Origin: Artemisia argyi
Taxonomy: Eukaryota > Streptophyta > Magnoliopsida > Asterales > Asteraceae
Length of the DNA: 64,000 nt
Reading direction: 5' to 3'
Assembly: GCA_030686995.1 (NCBI GenBank)
Contig: CM060680.1
Span: forward strand, 196,465,322-196,529,321
Positions within the stretch are counted from its first letter, which is position 1; every line of letters starts with the position of its first letter. The notes under the pieces were generated by a model. It worked only from the letters and a program-made list of their open reading frames with translations. It was not told where the DNA came from and searched no databases. The position numbers were made by a program, and so were the translations under genes. This document shows positions 32,058 through 42,900 of the stretch, piece by piece.

Positions 32058-35000
32058 GGACATTCACCAACAGATCATGAAGATCAAGGATATTCAGATA
32101 GTGGGTGTTCAAGGCACATGACAGGCAACATGTCTTATCTTTCCAACTTTCAATCAATTGATGGTGGATATGTTACCTTTGGAGGAGGAATTGGTGGAAA
32201 GATTACTGGTAAAGGTACTATCAAAACCAGTAAATTAGATTTTGAAGATGTGTTTTATGTGCAAGAGTTTAAGTATAATCTCTTTAGTGTCTCACAAATG
32301 TGTGACAGAAAGAATAATGTTCTTTTTACTGAGACTGAATGTCTTGTACTTTCTCCTGATTTTAAGATGCCTGATGAAAGTCAAGTACTTCTTAAAATTC
32401 CTAGGAAGGGCAATATGTACAGTGTTGATATGAATAACATTGTTTCTAAAGATGCTTTAACTTGTCTTGTTGCAAAAGCCACATTAGATGAATCTATTTT
32501 ATGGCATAGGAGACTTGGTCATATTAACTTCAAAACCATAAATAAGATTGTTAAGAATGGTTTGGTAAGAGGTTTACCTCAAAAACGTTTTGAAAATGAT
32601 CAAACATGCATTGCTTGTCTTAAAGGCAAACAACACAAAGTCACTTGTAAGCCCAAGATTTTTAACTCTATCAATCAATCATTGTTTATGCTTCATATGG
32701 ACTTATTTGGACCTGTTTCAGTAAGTAGTATAATGCATAAGAGATTTTGTCTAGTTGTTACTGATGACTATAGTAGATTTACATGGGTATTCTTTTTAGG
32801 AACTAAGGATGAGACTTCTAGCATCCTTAAGACCTTCATTACAGAGATAGAAAACCTAGTAAGCAAAAGAGTAAAAGTCATTAGATGTGATAATGGGACA
32901 GAATTTAAAAATAGAGTTATGGATGATTTCTGCAAAGAAAAAGGTATTAAGAGAGAATTTAGTGTTGCAAGAACTCCTCAACAGAATGGAGTAGCTGAAA
33001 GAAAGAATAGAACACTAATAGAAGTTGCTAGAACTATGTTAGCTGATTCAAAGTTGCCTATAACTTTTTGGGCTGAAGCAGTCAACACTGCTTGTTATGT
33101 TCAGAACAGAGTTTTAATAGTACAGCCTCACAATAAGACATCATATGAACTTTTTAGAGGTAGAACTCCTGAAATAGGATTTCTTAGACCTTTTGGATGT
33201 CATGTGACAATTCTGAATACCTTAGACCATCTTGGAAAGTTTGATGGAAAAGCAGATGAAGGATTCTTAGTTGGATACTCTATCAATAGCAAAGCATTCA
33301 GAGTATACAACATGAGAACTAAGAGAGTAGAGGAAAATCTGCATGTGAGATTTTTAGAAAATAAATCCAATGTAGAAGGTCAAGGTCCCAAATGGCTATT
33401 TGATCTTGAATCTCTATCCAAATCAATGAATTATGTGCCTTTTGTTGCAGAATCTAATGAATTTTCAGGTTCACAATCTACTGATGCAACAAATGGAGAA
33501 GGATTAGAGAATGAGGCAAATCAAGATTATGTGATGATGCCAATATGGTGAAATACAAGTGTGGAATCAACTTCAACAAATGGAGAATCTTCTTCTGGCA
33601 AAGCTAAAGAAGGTGTTGAAGATGAAAACAGAGAAGGAAGAACACAAGAACAACAAAACGTTCCTGCTGATGAGCAAAATGTTCCTGCTGATGAGCAAAA
33701 TGTTCCCGCTGATGATCAAACAGTTTCTGCTGATAGTCCTTCAGAAGAAACAAAAGCAGTCTTTTCAGAAGATGAGGTGGATTTGAGCAATATTCCATCT
33801 GATTATCAAGTTCCTTCCACTCCACAAACAAGGATTCACAAAGTCCACTCCCTAGAAAATGTGATTGGAGATGTACAATCTGGTGTGAAGACAAGACAAC
33901 AATTGATGTCTTCAGATCAAAAAGGGATTCTTGATGCCCTTTATGCTTCAAAGCAGCATGAGTTTTCAAACTCCTGTTTGTTTGTATGTTTTCTCTCACA
34001 AGATGAACCAAAGAATATTCATAAAGCCCTAGAGAATTCAAGTTGGTTGGAGGCTATGCAAGAGGAGCTTCTTCAGTTCAAGATTCAAAAGGTATGGGTG
34101 CTAGTTGATTTACCTAGTGGTGTAAGGGTAATTGGCACTAGATGGGTTTTTAGAAATAAAAGGGATGAAAGAGGCATAGTGATTAAGAATAAGGCTAGAT
34201 TAGTAGCACAAGGGTACACACAAGAAGAATGGATAGACTATGATGAGGTTTATGCTCCAGTAGCTCGAATTGAGGCAATTAGGCTTTTCTTAGCTTATGC
34301 TTCATTTATGAACTTCACAGTTTACCAAATGGATGTCAAGAGTGCATTTTTATATGGTTCAATTGAAGAAGAGGTGTATGTTACACAACCTCTAGGCTTC
34401 ACTGACCCTGACCATCCAGACAAAGTGTACAAGGTAGTTAAAGCTCTATATGGCTTACATCAAGCACCAAGAGCTTGGTATGCAACACTAGCTTCCTATT
34501 TATTAGAGAATGGATTTCAAAGAGGAAAGATTGATCAGACACTTTTCATCAAACAGCACAAGAAAGATCTTTTGTTAGTACAGGTGTATGTGGATGACAT
34601 TATCTTTGGATCTACAAGGAAGGAGATGTGTTTAGACTTTGAAAAACTTATGAAAGATAAGTTTCAGATGAGTTCTATGGGAGAACTTACATTCTTTTTG
34701 GGTCTGCAAGTTAAGCAATCATCTGAAGGCATATTTATTAGTCAAGACAAATATGTTGCAGAGATACTTAGAAAATTTCAATTTGCTGATTCAAAAATAG
34801 CAAGCACACCAATGGATCCTGAGAAGCCACTTCTTAAAGATGCAGATGGAGAAAATGTGGATGTACATACATACAGATCTATGATAGGTTCTTTGATGTA
34901 TCTTACATCATCCAGACCTGATATCATGTTCTCTGTTTGTGCCTGTGCAAGATTTCAAGTAACTCCAAAGGTTTCTCATTTAACAGCAGTCAAAAGAATC

Positions 35001-35528
35001 TTTAGATATCTCAAAAGTCAACCAAGGTTGGGTTTATGGTATTCTAGAGAATCACCTTTTGATTTGATAGCATTCTCAGACAGTGACTATGCTGGTGCTA
35101 GCTTGGACAGAAAGTCAACAACCGGAGGATGTCAATTCCTTGGATGCAGACTTATCTCATGGCAGTGTAAGAAGCAAACAATTGTGGCAAATTCAACAAC
35201 TGAAGCTGAATATGTAGCTGCTGCAAGTTGCTGTGGTCAAGTTCTATGGCTTCAAAACCAACTTCTTGATTATGGGTACAATTTCTTACATACCATTATT
35301 CATATTGATAATAGTAGTACAATTTGCATTATTAAAAATCCAGTGCAACATTCTAAAACAAAACACATTGAAATAAGACATCATTTTATTAGAGATTGCA
35401 ATGAAAAGAGGTTAATTCAAGTAATGAAAATTGCTTCAGAACAAAACTTTGCAGATCTTCTTACAAAAGCTTTTGATGTTGGAAGATTTCAGTACTTGGT
35501 AGCAAGTATTGGAATGCTTAATCTTTGA
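32058..35528 (+). pseudogene. Copia-2 pol (protease, integrase, RT, RNase H) with one stop
   Basis: One frame is open from 32058 to 35528 apart from a TGA at 33549-33551. Order: protease active site D-S-G (32097-32105) in SDSGCSRHMTGN; pre-integrase HHCC region (HRRLGH ... CIACLKGKQH); integrase catalytic residues in HMDLFGP, RCDNGTEFK and QQNGVAERKNRT; an acidic linker with three 21-bp repeats encoding NVPADEQ; RT from [11 protein letters not shown] to YVDDIIFGS; RNase H with [20 protein letters not shown] and [11 protein letters not shown]; and the end [19 protein letters not shown]. All catalytic residues that I can locate are kept. The only visible lesions are the frame break before 32058 and the TGA, which lies in the linker between integrase and RT. 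The extra 3' domain found in Copia-1 is absent after RNase H. Confidence 0.92.
33660..33733 (+). repeat. Coding 21-bp minisatellite in Copia-2 pol
   Basis: Three tandem 21-bp units encode NVPADEQ, followed by a diverged fourth. Each contains GTTCC(T/C)GCTGA (33660, 33681, 33702; GTTTCTGCTGA at 33723). Confidence 0.85.
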
Positions 35529-36996
35529 ATTTTTCAATATAATGTGTTTTTGTATATAGATTTTTGTTAATGCATCTAACTTTGTTATTTCAGACTACTA
35601 TTAACAATATTTAAAGTTATTCATACAGTTAGTTCTATGATTATTCTAATTCAAGACAAGTACTTTGTACTTTGTTTATTTGGTTTTAGACTAACAGTTT
35701 CAGGTATGAATGTTTGAGCTGAAAGGCTATTTCAAGTGAAATCTGCTGATCAAAGCTGCTGATCATTGCTGCTGAAAGCTGATCATTGCTACGGATCATT
35801 TCCACTGATATAATAGGTTCATGATAGAAAAGGTTTGGGACTTCAAAACTCCTTAAAACTTCTTTCTTGGAATCTGATTATGATGTTTCACATTGAATTG
35901 ATAAATTAGTTGATCAGTTAAACACTGATACAACACACTTTCTATCATTTTATACTTTCAAGTATAATGTGACTAATCTACGGATATCTGATAGAAAGAA
36001 CAGCGAGCAAAAGTGAATCTAACACTTGTGTTAGAGGTAACAAATGCCCACGAGCTGGAAACCCTGTAAAGAAAGCCTTTTGAATAGGTTTATCTATACA
36101 CAGGCGGTTATTTATAACTGAAAACATTGGTTCTCACACAACCAGAGGTTGCTTTAAACCGAAATTTTGACTAAGTGTCTGTTACACACTTAATCCCTTC
36201 AAAATGGTTGTAAGCAGTATGATCTTTCATAATAAAATCATATACATACTGCTAAGGCAAAAGTTTCTTAAAAGGATTTTTAAAAGATGACTTTAAAAAC
36301 CATCATCAGATGGACCATGAGTCAAAAACGTCCATTGAATCACCTCTCATAGGAGTTAACACACCTAGAAGTGATGAGGGCAGAATCTTAAACTCTTAAG
36401 GAATTGATGGCTTCATGTACAAATTGTCTGAAAACATGGAAAAATGCTAGATCAGATGATGATGTTATGATTGTGAGAAAATCTTTCAAAACAAGGGGAG
36501 GATATGAATATAAGATGTTATTTGAATCTCAGGGGAGGAAACAAACATCTCAGGGGAGGAAATTCAAGCCCAGTTTAAGGAAGATTAACCAAAAGAAAAG
36601 ACAAGATCATACAAGATGATGACATAGAGGTTGAAAATGACAAGAACATTCTTTTGTTGTATTCAGAAGAGATGAAGCATTTCAAAGGAGAAAGTTCTAT
36701 CTAGGTCAAAAGTTGAAAAGATTCAATTTCAGTTCACTACGTTTGTTCATCACTTGCAAAGGTAAATTGATAGATGATATCTTGTTAAAATCAAAGGAAG
36801 ATTGCACCATCTTTTAGTCCAAGATTGGAGCAAAGAACAGAAGCAGATGAGTTACAGAGAAAGACATTCAATCACTCAAAAGAGAAGAAAGTTCAGATCA
36901 AAAGACTGACAATGAAGTGTTTGAAAGATCTTCACAAAGTCCTCATTTAATTCAGGAAAACATGTTTGAATGTGATTCACATGTTTAGGGGAGGAT
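35529..36996 (+). other. Copia-2 3' non-coding region with PPT
   Basis: 1468 bp without a supportable gene; the 71-codon ORF at 36404 has no recognisable domain. It contains a run of CTGCTGATC repeats (35740-35800) and hairpins AACAC/GTGTT (36021-36032), AAACC/GGTTT around GTAAAG (36059-36091) and ATGGA/TCCAT (36310-36335). The block shared with Copia-1 (36340-36380) and a PPT (AGGGGAGGAT, 36987-36996) complete it. Confidence 0.8.
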
Positions 36997-37761
36997 TGTT
37001 AGGAATTAAATAATCAGAAGAATCAGAAGATTCAGCATAAAGGTTTAAAGGAAATACGACAAGTATGTTTCTGCTGATAAAGCACAAAGCACGTTTCCAC
37101 TGATGGATTCTGCTGAAGACCATTTCCACTGAAGGTGATTCTGCTGCTGGATCCTGCTGCTTGATTCTGCTGCTGCTATGACTATGCTGCTATGACTCTG
37201 CAGCTATGACTCATACAAACAGCTGTGTAGATAAGTACGACTTATTCTACTGACTCATATATAAGAAAAATATCTTTGTTGTAGTCATCAAATAGAACAC
37301 TCCAAGTGAGTTGTAATACTAGATACATGTTGTATCTTAATGACTGACATGATAAGTCATCAACTAGCTAGAATGAAGCTTAGTCATAAACTAGTATTTA
37401 AGTTGAGTCATGAAGTTTGTAAAAGATCTTTCCTTAGATTATAAAAGGAGAATCTTAGATGTGTGTATATATATATCAATCTAGAATGTGCATGTAAAAA
37501 GATATACACAGACAATACATAGAACAAACATAAGTCACATAAGATTCAAGGTCTTGTAACCCTAGTGATAGTAAAGATCACTCGTATTATTTTGAATAAT
37601 ATTGAATCATTTGGTGTTAACTATTCCATTTCCATATCCAAAACATAAATCTTCTAAGTGTGGTTAAGTAGATTCCGCATACTTAATCATATTCACACAA
37701 ACATATCTCATACACAAAGAACGAAGGTTTAACCACCTTACCGTGTAATCGACCCTCAACA
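36997..37761 (+). repeat. Copia-2 3' LTR
   Basis: 765 bp, near-identical to 28642-29390, with a short insertion in the CTGCTG-rich part (around 37150-37180). Confidence 0.95.
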
Positions 37762-39807
37762 ATTTGCATCAGCTTTTGTAAGCTTGTAGCTCATTTGAGC
37801 TTGTGGAGCTTTTTCTACCCTGCACCTCAGCAGGTCTGTTTCACTTATTTGCAGCCCTCAGTCATAAGTTGTTTTGTGCTTATAAGCCCCTTAATTTGCT
37901 TATTATCTGTCTCTTACAGCTTATTCATAAGTTATTTAAAATGTCTTTTGCATGATTCCCTCCCTAGTGTAGCCTGTCTTAGCTTTTGTATAGCTCACTT
38001 ACACCTCTAGTGGTTGTTTGTTTAAACTGATACACCAGCAGCCCAACTAAGCCTGTTGATTTTCATGCTTGTGAATGTGCTTTTGTATTTTGGTAGTTAG
38101 CTTAATTGTGTGTAGCTGAAGCTTATGCCTATTTCAATTCCTGTTTGCAGGCTTTTTCATTTGCTTTTATTCACTCATTCACTCAACTGCTTTTGCAACA
38201 CTTGCTAAGTACTCAGTCTACTAGTGTAGCCTGTCTTTTGCATGATTCCCGCCCTAGTGTAGCCTGTCTTAGCTTTTGTATAGCTCACTTACACCTCTAG
38301 TGGTTGTTTGTTTAAACTGATACACCAGCAGCCCCACTAAGCCTGTTGATTTTCATGCTTGTGAATGTGCTTTTGTATTTTGGTAGTTAGCTTAATTGTG
38401 TGTAGCTGGAGCTTATGCCTCTTTCAATTCCTGTTTGCAAGCTTTTTCATTTGCTTTTATTCACTCATTCACATACTTGAGCTGATTCCTTGCTCTTGGG
38501 TGTTTTGGAAAGCTCACCCAGCCAGCTTCATGGATCAAGTTTCACCTTGGACCTGGGATCACCCAGGTGGGCCCCACTTTGGTCTACATATTGGTCATTG
38601 AGGCCTGTTTTGGTCTGTCAGGGTGTGGATCAGCTTATTTGCTTAATTGGTTCATTAGTAGGTCTAATTGCATGATCTAGCTTGTTTCTAGTGTATATAA
38701 CTTGTTTGCAGTCTTCCTTAAGCTTTGGCTCAGTCATGATAGCTTCTTATCAGCTTATTCTAGCTTAATATTTCATTTCCTAGTTCAAAAAGTGCACTGT
38801 TGGTTAAATAAGCTTGCATAAAGCTTATCTTTGAGTTTGAACAAGTTTGCTTTTGTAAAAGTTACTTAAATTCAGTGTACAATTAGTTTTGTAAAATAAA
38901 AATTTAGAAAAAACCAAATTTAATTTCTAGTGATAGCTTCTATTTAACATAATCTAGCTTTTTAATTTTTCTTTTTAAATTTTTGTCAAGTACTTATATG
39001 TTTTTATATTTTTATTAAATTCCTAGTATATTAAAGTATTTGTAGGAATTTTTCCAGATTTTCCCCCTTTCATTTAGTACTTATTATAATTAATATTAGT
39101 TTAATAATAATTAAGTAATATTAGTTAATTAAATAGGTTTATTAATTTTTATTTAACAACAATACTTTTTTATATTTTCCTAGGTTTTATATATCATAAA
39201 ATAATTTTAGGAAATTTTTCATAATTTTCACTATTCATCTTCTATTTTTCTTAATTTTAATTAGTTTAAAGTAATTAATAAATAGTAATTAATTAATAAT
39301 AAATAGAGAAAAAGTAGGAAAAATATATTTTTAGTTTTAAAATTACTTTTATATTATTTTAGAATTTTAAGAATTAAATTTTCATTTTTCTAGCTTAATT
39401 TCATAATTAGTGTAATTTAAATATTATTAACTAGTAATTAAATAGTAATTAATTAATAATAAATAATTAAATAGTGTAAAAATTATTTTTCTTTTTCTAA
39501 AAATTTTCTTTTATCATTAGGATTTTAAAAATGTAATTTTCATATCCGTAGGTATTTTATTTTACAAAACTCGCGTTTTATTTCGTACGCTGACGTAACT
39601 TTAATTCAAACGAACGCGTTTTTAGGCATAGCTCACGTTTTTAGGTTATCTAATCGTCAGTAAATGTTAATATAGTATTTCTGAGTTATTTTCATTCCTC
39701 ATCTCGTAGCGTAATCATTCACAACCCCTTTCTGTCCAAATTCACCCGATCACAGACCCGTTTTGAATACAATCCACACCTCGTCGGGACATAACGACCC
39801 GGGGAAG

Positions 39808-39823
39808 CCACTATACTTCAACG
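39808..39823 (+). other. Anti-tRNA-Asp segment in LTR A
   Basis: CCACTATACTTCAACG is complementary to bases 3-17 or 3-18 of plant tRNA-Asp with one mismatch. It ends 73 nt before the LTR end. The same segment is at 46948-46963 (LTR B) and, with one more change, at 54154-54169 (LTR C). Confidence 0.7.
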
Positions 39824-39901
39824 GAGATTGATTATAGGCAGTTTGACTTGGTTGACCATCACCGGGTCAATTAGGTTGACCGTTTGGACCCAATCAAATT
39901 T

Positions 39902-39920
39902 TGGCGCCGCTGCCAGGGAG
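39902..39920 (+). other. Primer-binding site, tRNA-Asp type (copy 1)
   Basis: TGGCGCCGCTGCCAGGGAG, five bases after LTR A. The tRNA-Asp complement has GTTGCCGGGGA; copy 2 at 47042 (TGGCGCCGCTGCCGGGGAG) is closer, with one mismatch over the first 18 bases. Confidence 0.8.
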
Positions 39921-40196
39921 GTGTGCGCGCTATTCTAAACGGTTTTTCTGATTAGTGATTTTGGAATTCGTTCCATTGTACATTTATCCATCCTTTGTTC
40001 ATATTTTCTTATTTTCAAAACAAAACCGTTCCTGAAAACTTTTTAAAATCAGTTTTCAACGAACACAAAAAACACAAAAACATTTTCTCTCTTATTTGTA
40101 CAAAATGTTTATCCAAAAATCCAAAAACATTCTCCTTTACCCTCTCACGTCTTTGATTCTTCATTCCTTACCCTCCCAACCCTTTTGATTCTTTCT

Positions 40197-42098
40197 ATGT
40201 CTCATCCACACCTTCTGGCTTGCCATTGGTGTGGTAATCCTTATAATGGTGGTAATTGCCCCAGCTGTGGCATGGTAGAGTCAGGAAATGGGTCTGTCTA
40301 TAACCAAGATCCCTATTCCTACCATGACACGACTGATTTATTCCATCAGTTACCACACCATGAGACTCAGCAGTTTTACTGTTGTGAGTACTGTGGTGGT
40401 TCACATTACAGTTCTGATTATCAATCGGGAAACACGCTTGTCTATGAGCAGTTCCCTGATAACAATTATAACTCAAGCACATACAACCCACAGCCACATC
40501 AGTTTCACTGTTGTGATTACTGTGGAAGTCTACACTCTAGCTCGGATTGTCAAACAAGGAATCCACTTCCTTGTAACAATTACGACTATTCGTTTTCAGA
40601 CCCACCTCTACAGTACCAAATGATCCAATAAACTCCTCATGATGCTGAGCAAGACCTTTTACTAAAGGCTCTTGATATATTGAAAGAACTTAAGGAAGAG
40701 TTGGTTACTACATCGTTTCAAGACACTTGTGAGAAATCTATGGCAAAGTTACTTGCTGAAGAACGAGAGGCTAGAAACGAATTGAGAATGGAAGAATTGC
40801 TAGTCTTAGAACAAGCAGCTAAAACACGTGCCATATTTCGCAATGCTGCTCTTCTCGACGATGATGATAGTGATGATGATGAAGATAACATTGTTATTAT
40901 TCAAAAAGATTCATCAGATTCATCTGTTGTGATTCCTTCCATGGAGAATCAGGGAGAAAATAATGTGATGAAGTCACTAGTCGTTGATCAAATGGAACTT
41001 GAAAATTCTTTAACTGCTAGTACTTCTAAACTCCCTCAGTCTACTGATATCACACCCGAAGTTCACACTCACTCTATGAATATGGGGGATGAGCATCTTA
41101 GCACTGTTCCTCAAAAGGAATCAGACGAATTAATAAAGTTTAGTGTTGAGAACCTTGTCCCAATCCCAAGAGAGTCACAGGGAACTTTTGATCACATGTG
41201 TGATTTACCTTCCCCTCTTGAGTGTTCAAACGATCATTTTGAGACTTTCTCAGATTTTAATGATGATTGTACATCTCATGGAGACATTGAGTATATTGAG
41301 GCATCACTCCCACATTCTGATGCTGATCATCTTCTTGAGGAGTTCGCCGATGAACTTACTCACATCAATCCACTTTCATTGGAAAGTGATGATGGTCTCC
41401 TTGACTTTGAAGCCGATCTAGGAGAAATTGAAAGTCTCCTATATCATGATCCGTCCCTCACTTCTGATCCTAACAGTCCAATAGAGAATGTTAATCTCTT
41501 TGTTCCCGAAACATTCAATACTACTCTCACCAATCCTCTATTTGAATTCGAATCTGAATTCACTTTGATTTCTGATAATCCAGTCTTTGATATTCAGAAT
41601 GAGGATTGTGATGAGTCTATTCCGGAACATGAGTTCACAGATTCACATCTTGTGAATAATTCTCTTCATGAGGAGTTCTCCGGTGAACTCACTCATCATA
41701 TCATCACTCCTCCGGAGTATGATAGCCCGGGAGCAGATGCGCTCAATCATGAGGATTTGCAAATTCCCACCCACCCTCCCGGGTTGTTTACGATCTTAAC
41801 CTTTGAAATCTAAACTCAGGCTAATGAGCCTGCTCTCGAGGAAGAAGATTTTATCATGATTTTCATCATGGTTTTCTTCCTTTTCTTCACCTATCGGGTG
41901 ACTTCTCTTGTTCGTCACTCCTTCGGGAATGAGGATACCATCTTTGATCCCGGCATTTTCATTTACCATTATCTTGAGCCGGGTACTTATCTCATCGGTG
42001 TGGAACTTTCACGTGCTTCAAATGTTTGTCCAAACATCTTGAATGAAAGTCCGATTGAGATTGTTTCTTCCACATCATGCTTCCCCAAGGACAAATGA
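40197..42098 (+). pseudogene. CxxC-acidic-membrane protein of the tandem element, copy 1
   Basis: One frame of 634 codons from the ATG at 40197, interrupted by TAA at 40629-40631 and 41811-41813. Residues 8-22 hold CHWCGNPYNGGNCPSC; two further repeats (CCEYCGGSH, CCDYCGSLH, each about 40 residues apart) give three zinc-ribbon-like CxxC modules. A charged helical segment (residues 160-210, LKEELVTTS ... RNELRMEELL) and a long acidic part follow. Near the end IMIFIMVFFLFFTYRV is a likely membrane segment, followed by SFGNEDTIFDPGIFIYHY. I recognise the family from Asteraceae genomes, where it is annotated only as hypothetical. Copy 2 carries sense codons at both stop positions, so the full frame was once open. 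Function unknown; zinc modules suggest nucleic-acid binding and the membrane segment an envelope-like role, both inferred. Confidence 0.8.
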
Positions 42099-42292
42099 AT
42101 TCGGGGTCGAGTCAAGCTAGCGACTCGGTAAACAAAAACAGTAGCATGCTTATAGGGTTTTCACCCTAGGTGTGGGGGAGTCACCCATGCTATGGTTACC
42201 AAATGAAGTGAAAAACAAAATGGTGTTTTCCACGCTTAGCTTGTAATGTTGCCCTTTTACGTTCAAAATGTCGGCATAATAGCCGGGACTTT

Positions 42293-42329
42293 GAATATTG
42301 AGGACAATATTCATCCTAAGTGTGGGGGG
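42293..42329 (+). other. Hairpin followed by PPT-like motif (copy 1)
   Basis: GAATATTG-AGGA-CAATATTC, then CATCCTAAGTGTGGGGGG. The equivalent in the Athila-like element (19786-19822) has GAACATTG/CAATGTTC: a C-G pair replaced by T-A, so the stem is maintained. Copy 2 is at 49433-49469. Confidence 0.72.
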
Positions 42330-42477
42330 TATTTCGCTATTCTAGCGAATTTCATCACATTTTACTATCTTATACCCCTGTTTTTGACCAAAAATTTTAA
42401 AATTTTTTCACTGGTGCTTCAAAATTTTAAAAATTTTTCGTGGTAATCAGTCCGCCTTGTCTAACCGACAAAAGGGA

Positions 42478-42860
42478 TTGGCTAGTCCAGGAGCAAACGG
42501 CTCTTGGTAAAGACATCTCAAATCCGTTTATGGCTTGCAATTTGCCCAAAATTGTATGGTTCCTCAACTCCCCATATCCTAAAACGCGAATGAGTTGGCT
42601 AGCCCGCAAGATTATGGCTTGTGGTAAAGGCAGTGGAAAATCCATAATTGGTAATCAGCTCACCAAGATGTTGACTATTCCATCAAGAGTTGGCTAGTCC
42701 AGAAGCAAACGACTTTTGGTAAAGACTAATCAAATCCGTTGACAGCTGGTGGTTTGCTCAAAATCACACGGTTATCAGGTGTGCCACAGTTCTTACATCT
42801 GGCTACTCCAGAAGTGATGGCTTTTAGTAAAGAGTTAAAAATCCATCAAGTTTTCAAAAC
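42478..42860 (+). repeat. Array of GGTAAAG-loop hairpins (tandem element, copy 1)
   Basis: Units: AAACGG/CCGTTT (42495-42529), ATTATGG/CCATAAT (42611-42648), AACG/CGTT (42708-42740), GATGG/CCATC (42816-42847, loop AGTAAAG here but GGTAAAG in copy 2). The companion hairpins are CAATTT/AAATTG (42538-42554, loop GCCCA) and GTGGTTT/AAATCAC (42749-42767, loop GCTCA). The third unit and its flank (GATGTTGACTATTCCATCAA) align with 1228-1330 of Copia-1. Confidence 0.82.
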
Positions 42861-42900
42861 AGTTATTGCTAGGGACTAGCAATATTTTAGTGTGGGGGAT

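Larger units (their letters stand above)
28642..37761 (+). mobile_element. Copia-2: complete Ty1/copia retrotransposon
   Basis: 9120 bp with LTRs 28642-29390 and 36997-37761 and the duplication ATTTG (28637-28641, 37762-37766). Uninterrupted target sequence is visible in LTR B (45120-45130) and LTR C (52264-52274). The LTRs differ by about seven substitutions and one insertion of roughly 16-22 bp, so this is a young insertion and the youngest in the nest. It encodes gag and pol in two frames, with a further in-frame stop. Confidence 0.95.
26433..39896 (+). repeat. LTR A of the tandem element, interrupted by Copia-2
   Basis: LTR sequence is 26433-28641 plus 37767-39896, about 4.34 kb. It begins with the inverted repeat TGATGAGTG/CACTCATCA (26433-26456) and ends GGACCCAATCA. 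It has an internal duplication of about 260 bp (37950-38210 against 38235-38420) that LTRs B and C lack. TTTAGTCCCT-type motifs lie at 26610-26850. Confidence 0.9.
39897..42900 (+). other. Internal domain 1 of the tandem element
   Basis: 3004 bp: PBS (39902), leader of about 280 bp, one protein frame (40197-42098), non-coding region with the hairpin and PPT-like motif (42293-42329), the GGTAAAG hairpin array (42478-42860) and the PPT (42889-42900). Confidence 0.88.

Noticed and set aside
33604..34041. 145-codon minus-strand ORF in copia pol
   Set aside because: Antisense to the acidic linker and RT start of pol; composition explained by the 21-bp repeats.
38365..38675. Overlapping ORFs (also 45632-45817 and 52777-52962)
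   Set aside because: They lie in the LTRs of the tandem element, overlap each other in different frames and have no domain.
40195..40497. 100-codon minus-strand ORF opposite the CxxC protein, also at 47335-47673
   Set aside because: Shadow of the plus-strand protein; its codons follow the CxxC repeats on the opposite strand.
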